Source of the DNA: Pseudoneurospora amorphoporcata | Lineage: Eukaryota > Ascomycota > Sordariomycetes > Sordariales > Sordariaceae | Direction of reading: 5' to 3' | Assembly (NCBI GenBank): GCA_033297205.1 | Contig: MU859519.1 | Coordinates: 1 to 11,308, forward strand | Length of the DNA: 11,308 nt | In this document: in pieces, positions 7,973-11,308 of the stretch | Position numbering within the stretch: position 1 is the stretch's first letter | Layout of the letters: each line of letters begins with the position of its first letter | Program-made: the position numbers and the translations under genes | Notes under the pieces: model-generated | What the model was told of the DNA's origin: nothing | The model's database searches: none | Seen by the model: only the letters and a program-made list of their open reading frames with translations

Positions 7973-8686
7973 CTAGTTGACGGTCGTTTTAATCGTAGAG
8001 GTATTAGAGCTACCGGCGGAAGCGGAGGCGGTGTTGGTAGAGTTAGCTTTGTAAAAGGGGTTGGCCTGCTTCTTACGCTAGTCTTTATCTTCGAGAGCCT
8101 TAGCGAGGTCGCGGGAGGCCTCAAGCTACTTATTGAACCTGTCGTTAGCGGGCTGAGGACGCTGGTAGGTTAGGGCGAGGCGAACGCGGTCGTTGATCTT
8201 CTAATGGAGGTAATGGATCTTTATGCTGTTATTGAGTTTGTATTTGTCGACGAGCGTAACGAACTTTTCCTCGAAGTTAGTCTATTTCATACTTCTGGTT
8301 ATTTTAAGATCCTCGAAGGTACGGCGGGATTCGACGATGACGTTAACGTTATTATATTTCTTATCTAGCTCGTTTATTAACTTAAAGGCTATAGCCCACT
8401 TGTAGGGCTCGCCGAGGATGGCTTTGTTCAACTCGGCCTCGATGGCCTCGAGCGGGACGCCTTCGATAGAGCGGGCGATGAGGGAAAACTTGGGGCGCTC
8501 GTTAGCAAAGATCTTAAGTTCGTCTACCCAAGCTAGCTTCACACGTATACGCCAAGTACGATACTTAGCAGCACGTTCGATCGACGATCCCTTGCCATCA
8601 AAGGCGGGGGTAACAGTGATACGCGACACCGACCTATGGCCGTTGCTGTTCTCGCTGGCACTCATGGTATCGTCGTCGTTAGGCAC
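7973..8686 (-). pseudogene. LTR retrotransposon gag-like gene, decayed and truncated
   Basis: Reading leftward, an acidic/Ser start (NDDDTMSASEN) leads to a gag-like block with YRTWRIRVKLAWVDELKIF, IEGVPLEAIEAELN and FKLINELDKKYNN. The frame stays coherent past TAG stops at 8282-8284, 8201-8203, 8126-8128, 8078-8080 and 7973-7975, through LEASRDLAKALEDKD and a Ser/Thr/Ala-rich stretch. Every stop up to that point is TAG, consistent with CAG to TAG change (CpA to TpA), the RIP signature. Beyond 7973 stops crowd and the frame is lost; no zinc knuckle, protease or reverse transcriptase follows before the LTR-like sequence at 7857. The frame is also open upstream to about 8790 (Pro-rich), so the true start is uncertain. 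Family (Ty3-like) is a guess from general appearance. Confidence 0.72.
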
Positions 8687-9240
8687 GCTAGGGGGAGGCG
8701 GAGGGTAGGAGCTGGGGCTCGGGGATAGAGGGGTCTGGAATCGCGGGCGTCGGCTCTGGCAGCGACTACGTCGTTGCGGAGCGGGCGATAGAAAGCGGAA
8801 AAGAAAGTTTGAAAAACGGGAAGGTTGGTAAGATTGTATGCCTGAGCGATAGGGATTGAGACTTCAATCGCTTGGCGATGAAAGCCTTCGAGCGCTTGAG
8901 CGAGAACCGTTAAGTTGTTTTAGTGTTCTGAGCCAGTAGCTGCTGCGATGGCGCTGACAACTATAATAGCGATAAAGTTGTCGGTTATTGGTTGGGCTCT
9001 GGGGGCGATAGAATTGGACATTGATCGCTAGATCTAATGCGCCGTACAGGTATGAGGGGGAGAAAGAGAGTGCGAACGATCTTGATGATGCTCGGCTTGG
9101 TATTTTACCTGGCTCAACGGCTGGGTTCGCGACTGGAGTCGGGAACGCACAGGGTCGAGTCTTGAATGCTGATTGCTGCGATCGAGATGCGAGCAATCTT
9201 CCTCTTGTTGAATGGGCGCGCGCAGCGCAATAGTAGATGC
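8687..9240 (-). other. Probable untranslated leader / gag N-terminal region of the minus-strand retroelement
   Basis: No independent gene is supported. On the minus strand a Pro/Ser-rich open stretch continues the gag frame to about 8790. Farther out, short GCGAT/ATCGC motifs recur (for example near 8859, 8955 and 9007). A 129-codon open frame at 8864-9253 on this strand is Arg/Ser-rich and unlike any family I know. Confidence 0.35.
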
Positions 9241-9496
9241 AACAAACTATCACAGGGCTAAGGCACCGTATGGGGTATGGTGAGATATGCGTTGTTGCAT
9301 GAGGAGAGGAAGGGGAGGAAGTGTGCGCGGAGGTCTGGCTATATGGGCGAGAGCCCTATAGACTAAACCGTGCGCGGGCACGTGAGGCTGCACGTGACGA
9401 TGACATGTGCGTGGACAGAGCTCTGGGCTCTGGTCGGCACAGCACATGTGCGGTCAGTGCAGCACAGCACATCACAGGTCTAACCCTGTGACACAA
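9241..9496 (-). mobile_element. Possible 5' LTR of the minus-strand retroelement
   Basis: On the minus strand this would begin TGTGTCACAGGGTTAG and run to about TTTGTTGCA. Near both ends lie related CCCTGTGA/TCACAGGG words (9252-9258 and 9471-9493), the right pair forming an interrupted palindrome TCACAGG-TCTAAC-CCTGTGA. Several CACGTG and ACATGTGC words fall at 9378-9448. Position upstream of the gag is the main argument. There is no second copy in the window and no clear primer-binding site, so the call is weak. Confidence 0.3.
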
Positions 9497-9882
9497 ATGA
9501 AAAAAAAAGGAGAGAGAAACCCAAATTACCTAAAGAAGGCAACAGGATGCTTGTCATTAGATCCCTATCCCAAGTTGTGTTGACGCCAATGCAACTTGTT
9601 CAGCTGACTTCATATCTCTCCCGACGCTCCTCCTAGAGAAGCGCGGTGAGGCGTCCAGATACCCTATTCAATACCCTGTTCAGGCTCTAGAGGAAAACAG
9701 ACGGCCAATAACACATCCTAGTTTCGCTGATATCCGCCTAAATTGGACTTAGGGCCTGGAGGGGTCGTCGAGCGTCGAATGTCCTTAATACCTTTAGTAC
9801 CTCAGCGAAGTGGTAACGTTACACGATCCCTGGCCGCAGCAACAGCTTCTATAAGATAGATCACGAATGATAAGAATAATAT
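9497..9882. other. Intergenic stretch without recognised features
   Basis: I see no gene or repeat family here. There is an A8 run at about 9500 and a small partial duplication (ACCCTATTCA / ACCCTGTTCA at about 9660-9681). It separates the gag-bearing remnant from copy B. Confidence 0.4.
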
Positions 9883-10671
9883 TGTTAACGTGTGGCTAGT
9901 ACTGTGCCTTGTAACTGCCCTGTACTACCCTGTAGTATAGTAGGCTGGTCACTAAGGAACTTAGTCTCCACAGAATATGTTAGAATAATAGGGCTTAGCC
10001 ATTGCGTTCTCAGCCTCGCTACCGTTCTTGGCTTCGCCACTATATTCTTGGCTTCGCTAACTTATCTAGCATTCCTTCTAGATTGATTAGTCATTATGGA
10101 ATGCATTGGAAACGTACAGATCTAGTTTCTTTCCTTTTATAGCAGAGTGTCCCTACTGACTTACAGCAAGCTTCTATGCTCTGTGTCACAGGTTGACATT
10201 GGCTATATAGTGTGCACTACGAGTTCTGCCTTGCAAGCAGAACATCGTCTACCTTTTGGTAGTTTGGCGTTGTCGGGACATGTGCACTCCTACCCTGTCA
10301 TACTTTGGAAGCTTCCAGACACTCAGCATTTATGTATATAAAGACCTCTCCTCTCCGTTAGTTAGTCACTCCTTAAGCAAACAAGCAAGGACACTTAAGC
10401 AATACAATACGGTCTTTTCTTATAGTGCAGAGTTCACTATAATAAGTTGTTTTCCACAGTGTAGAGTTCACTGTAATCTTCTGTCTTGAGAGCAGAGTCC
10501 TCTCTAAGACTTCTTTTACAACACTCCTATTGTATCTGCAATCACGCTGCTTCCTTCAGCACTGCTGTCGTACCACCGCTTCCGCTCCGCTCAGCTACAA
10601 GTGCATAGTTCACTGTAGCATCCCTATACTAGTACTATCATTATAGGCTAGTTAGGGCATTGCAGCAAACA
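9883..10671 (+). mobile_element. LTR-like repeat, copy B (longest copy, possibly solo)
   Basis: It starts TGTTAACGTGTGGCTAGTAC like copy A and continues past the point where A is cut. Homology with copy C extends through the TATA box to about 10464. If it ends at GCAAACA (10671) the whole is a TG...CA unit of 789 bp flanked by a 7-bp direct repeat ATAATAT (9876-9882 and 10672-10678); however, LTR elements usually make 4-6 bp duplications and the flanks are AT-rich. It carries about 120 bp (10184-10306) absent from A and C, and TTCTTGGCTTCGC duplications at about 10024-10058. AGAGTTCACT-like words repeat at about 10429, 10463 and 10605. No coding capacity is evident. Confidence 0.65.
10307..10343 (+). 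promoter_or_regulatory. LTR promoter module of copy B: HSE-like palindrome and TATA box
   Basis: GGAAGCTTCC at 10307-10316 is followed 18 bp later by TATATAAAG at 10335-10343. Identity with copies A and C spans 42 bp (10308-10349), more than the surrounding sequence, suggesting constraint or recent common origin. Confidence 0.5.
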
Positions 10672-10689
10672 ATAATATATAGAGAACTG

Positions 10690-11223
10690 CTCGCGAACAC
10701 CCTATAACTGTTATTAGTACCCCCCGCCCCTATTAAAGGACCTTACTTATAAATAGTTCTTACTAAATTAACCAAAACTGGAAAATCTCTATTGGCCGTT
10801 GCTCGAAAAACTTAAATATATACCAATCGTCCCGAATAAGATCTATGAAGTCACTATATAAGTCTAATAGCCAAATTAAATTATAGTTTAAGTTGGCTAA
10901 GATAGAAAGGTTCGACCCGAGCAGCTTGAAAACTTATGCTACCTACCAACCCAATCTATTAAGGCTAGACCCCTAATATGGCGTACTTAAAAAGAGAATC
11001 GCCTTAGTATATTCGGCGATTTAGTTAAGGTTTCAGTTAATATAATTATAGTCTCGATTCTTCTACGCTTAAACGAGTATTTAGAACGATTAGCTTAGCC
11101 ACTTTAGAGACCGCCAGTTAACCTACCTACTTAACTACTAGGCCGCCGTAGCTATATCCTATAAAGATTAAGTCCCGGCTTCGTTCCTAGTGCTTTGGGT
11201 GCAGTAGCCACCCCCCCCCCCCC
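10690..11223. other. TA-rich degenerate repeat-like sequence
   Basis: All frames are interrupted by many TAA/TAG stops and the sequence is rich in TA steps, resembling heavily RIP-mutated transposon DNA. Short plausible coding blocks persist in one frame (for example FKLAKIERFDPSSLKTYATY around 10890-10950), but I cannot assign a family. The stretch ends in a run of 13 C (11211-11223), after which base composition returns to normal for the last 85 bases. Confidence 0.45.
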
Positions 11224-11308
11224 AACTTCGGTCTTGGAACAGCCTCGTGCTTGGCGATGGTGGAGTATGGAATCCTGGTTCGGAGCCATGGAAGGAGGCT
11301 GCTAAAAT

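Noticed and set aside
8864..9253. 129-codon minus-strand open frame upstream of gag
   Set aside because: Arg/Ser-rich without recognisable domain; lies where a retroelement leader is expected.
9892..10489. Three plus-strand open frames of 64-77 codons
   Set aside because: They lie inside LTR-like copy B, overlap its promoter module and show no protein family features.
11224..11308. Possible coding start at the right edge
   Set aside because: Composition looks ordinary but only 85 bases are visible and no motif can be read.
1..11308. tRNA genes
   Set aside because: No cloverleaf with A and B boxes was noticed on either strand by eye; a covariance-model scan would be needed to exclude one.

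Overview
The window looks like an accessory, transposon-rich stretch of a filamentous ascomycete (Pezizomycotina) genome. The grounds are short GT-AG introns of about 45-67 nt with CTAAC branch sites, a HET-domain gene, a fungal NACHT-WD40 NOD-like receptor, a stray 5S rRNA fragment, LTR retrotransposon debris, and TAG/TA-rich decay that resembles repeat-induced point mutation (RIP). I cannot name the species.

Layout. (1) 93-275: a truncated LTR-like repeat (copy C) pointing left. (2) 273-2511: a HET-domain heterokaryon-incompatibility gene that can be read from near its N-terminus to its C-terminal motif, but is broken by in-frame stops and frameshifts. (3) 2512-3563: intergenic, holding a truncated 5S rRNA copy (2565-2680) and the presumed promoter/5' UTR of the next gene. 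(4) 3564-7227: an apparently intact three-exon gene for a fungal NLR of about 1188 aa, with a NACHT_N-like region, a NACHT NTPase, four nearly identical 42-residue WD40 repeats and a C-terminal cap. (5) 7253-7577: a second copy (A) of the same LTR family pointing right, cut off exactly where a different LTR-like sequence begins (7578-about 7857). (6) 7973-8686 on the minus strand: a decayed retrotransposon gag, with its leader and possible LTR running to about 9496. (7) 9497-9882: nothing recognised. (8) 9883-10671: a third, longer copy (B) of the first LTR family. (9) 10690-11223: TA-rich, stop-riddled degenerate sequence ending in a run of 13 C.

How it fits together. HET domains and NACHT-WD40 receptors both belong to fungal non-self recognition and heterokaryon incompatibility. 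In the HNWD genes of Podospora they are fused in one protein; here they lie head to tail as separate genes. The HET gene is dead, while the NLR is open and its WD repeats carry the family's signature: a near-identical DNA array whose differences fall mostly at a few sites thought to face ligand. The block is bracketed by inverted copies of one LTR family whose TATA boxes fire outward, and all three copies share a 42-bp invariant segment with a heat-shock-element-like palindrome and a TATA box. The strongest points for follow-up are the hypervariable repeat array, the HET/NLR pairing, and the LTR promoter module. I found no clear evidence of a wholly new system.
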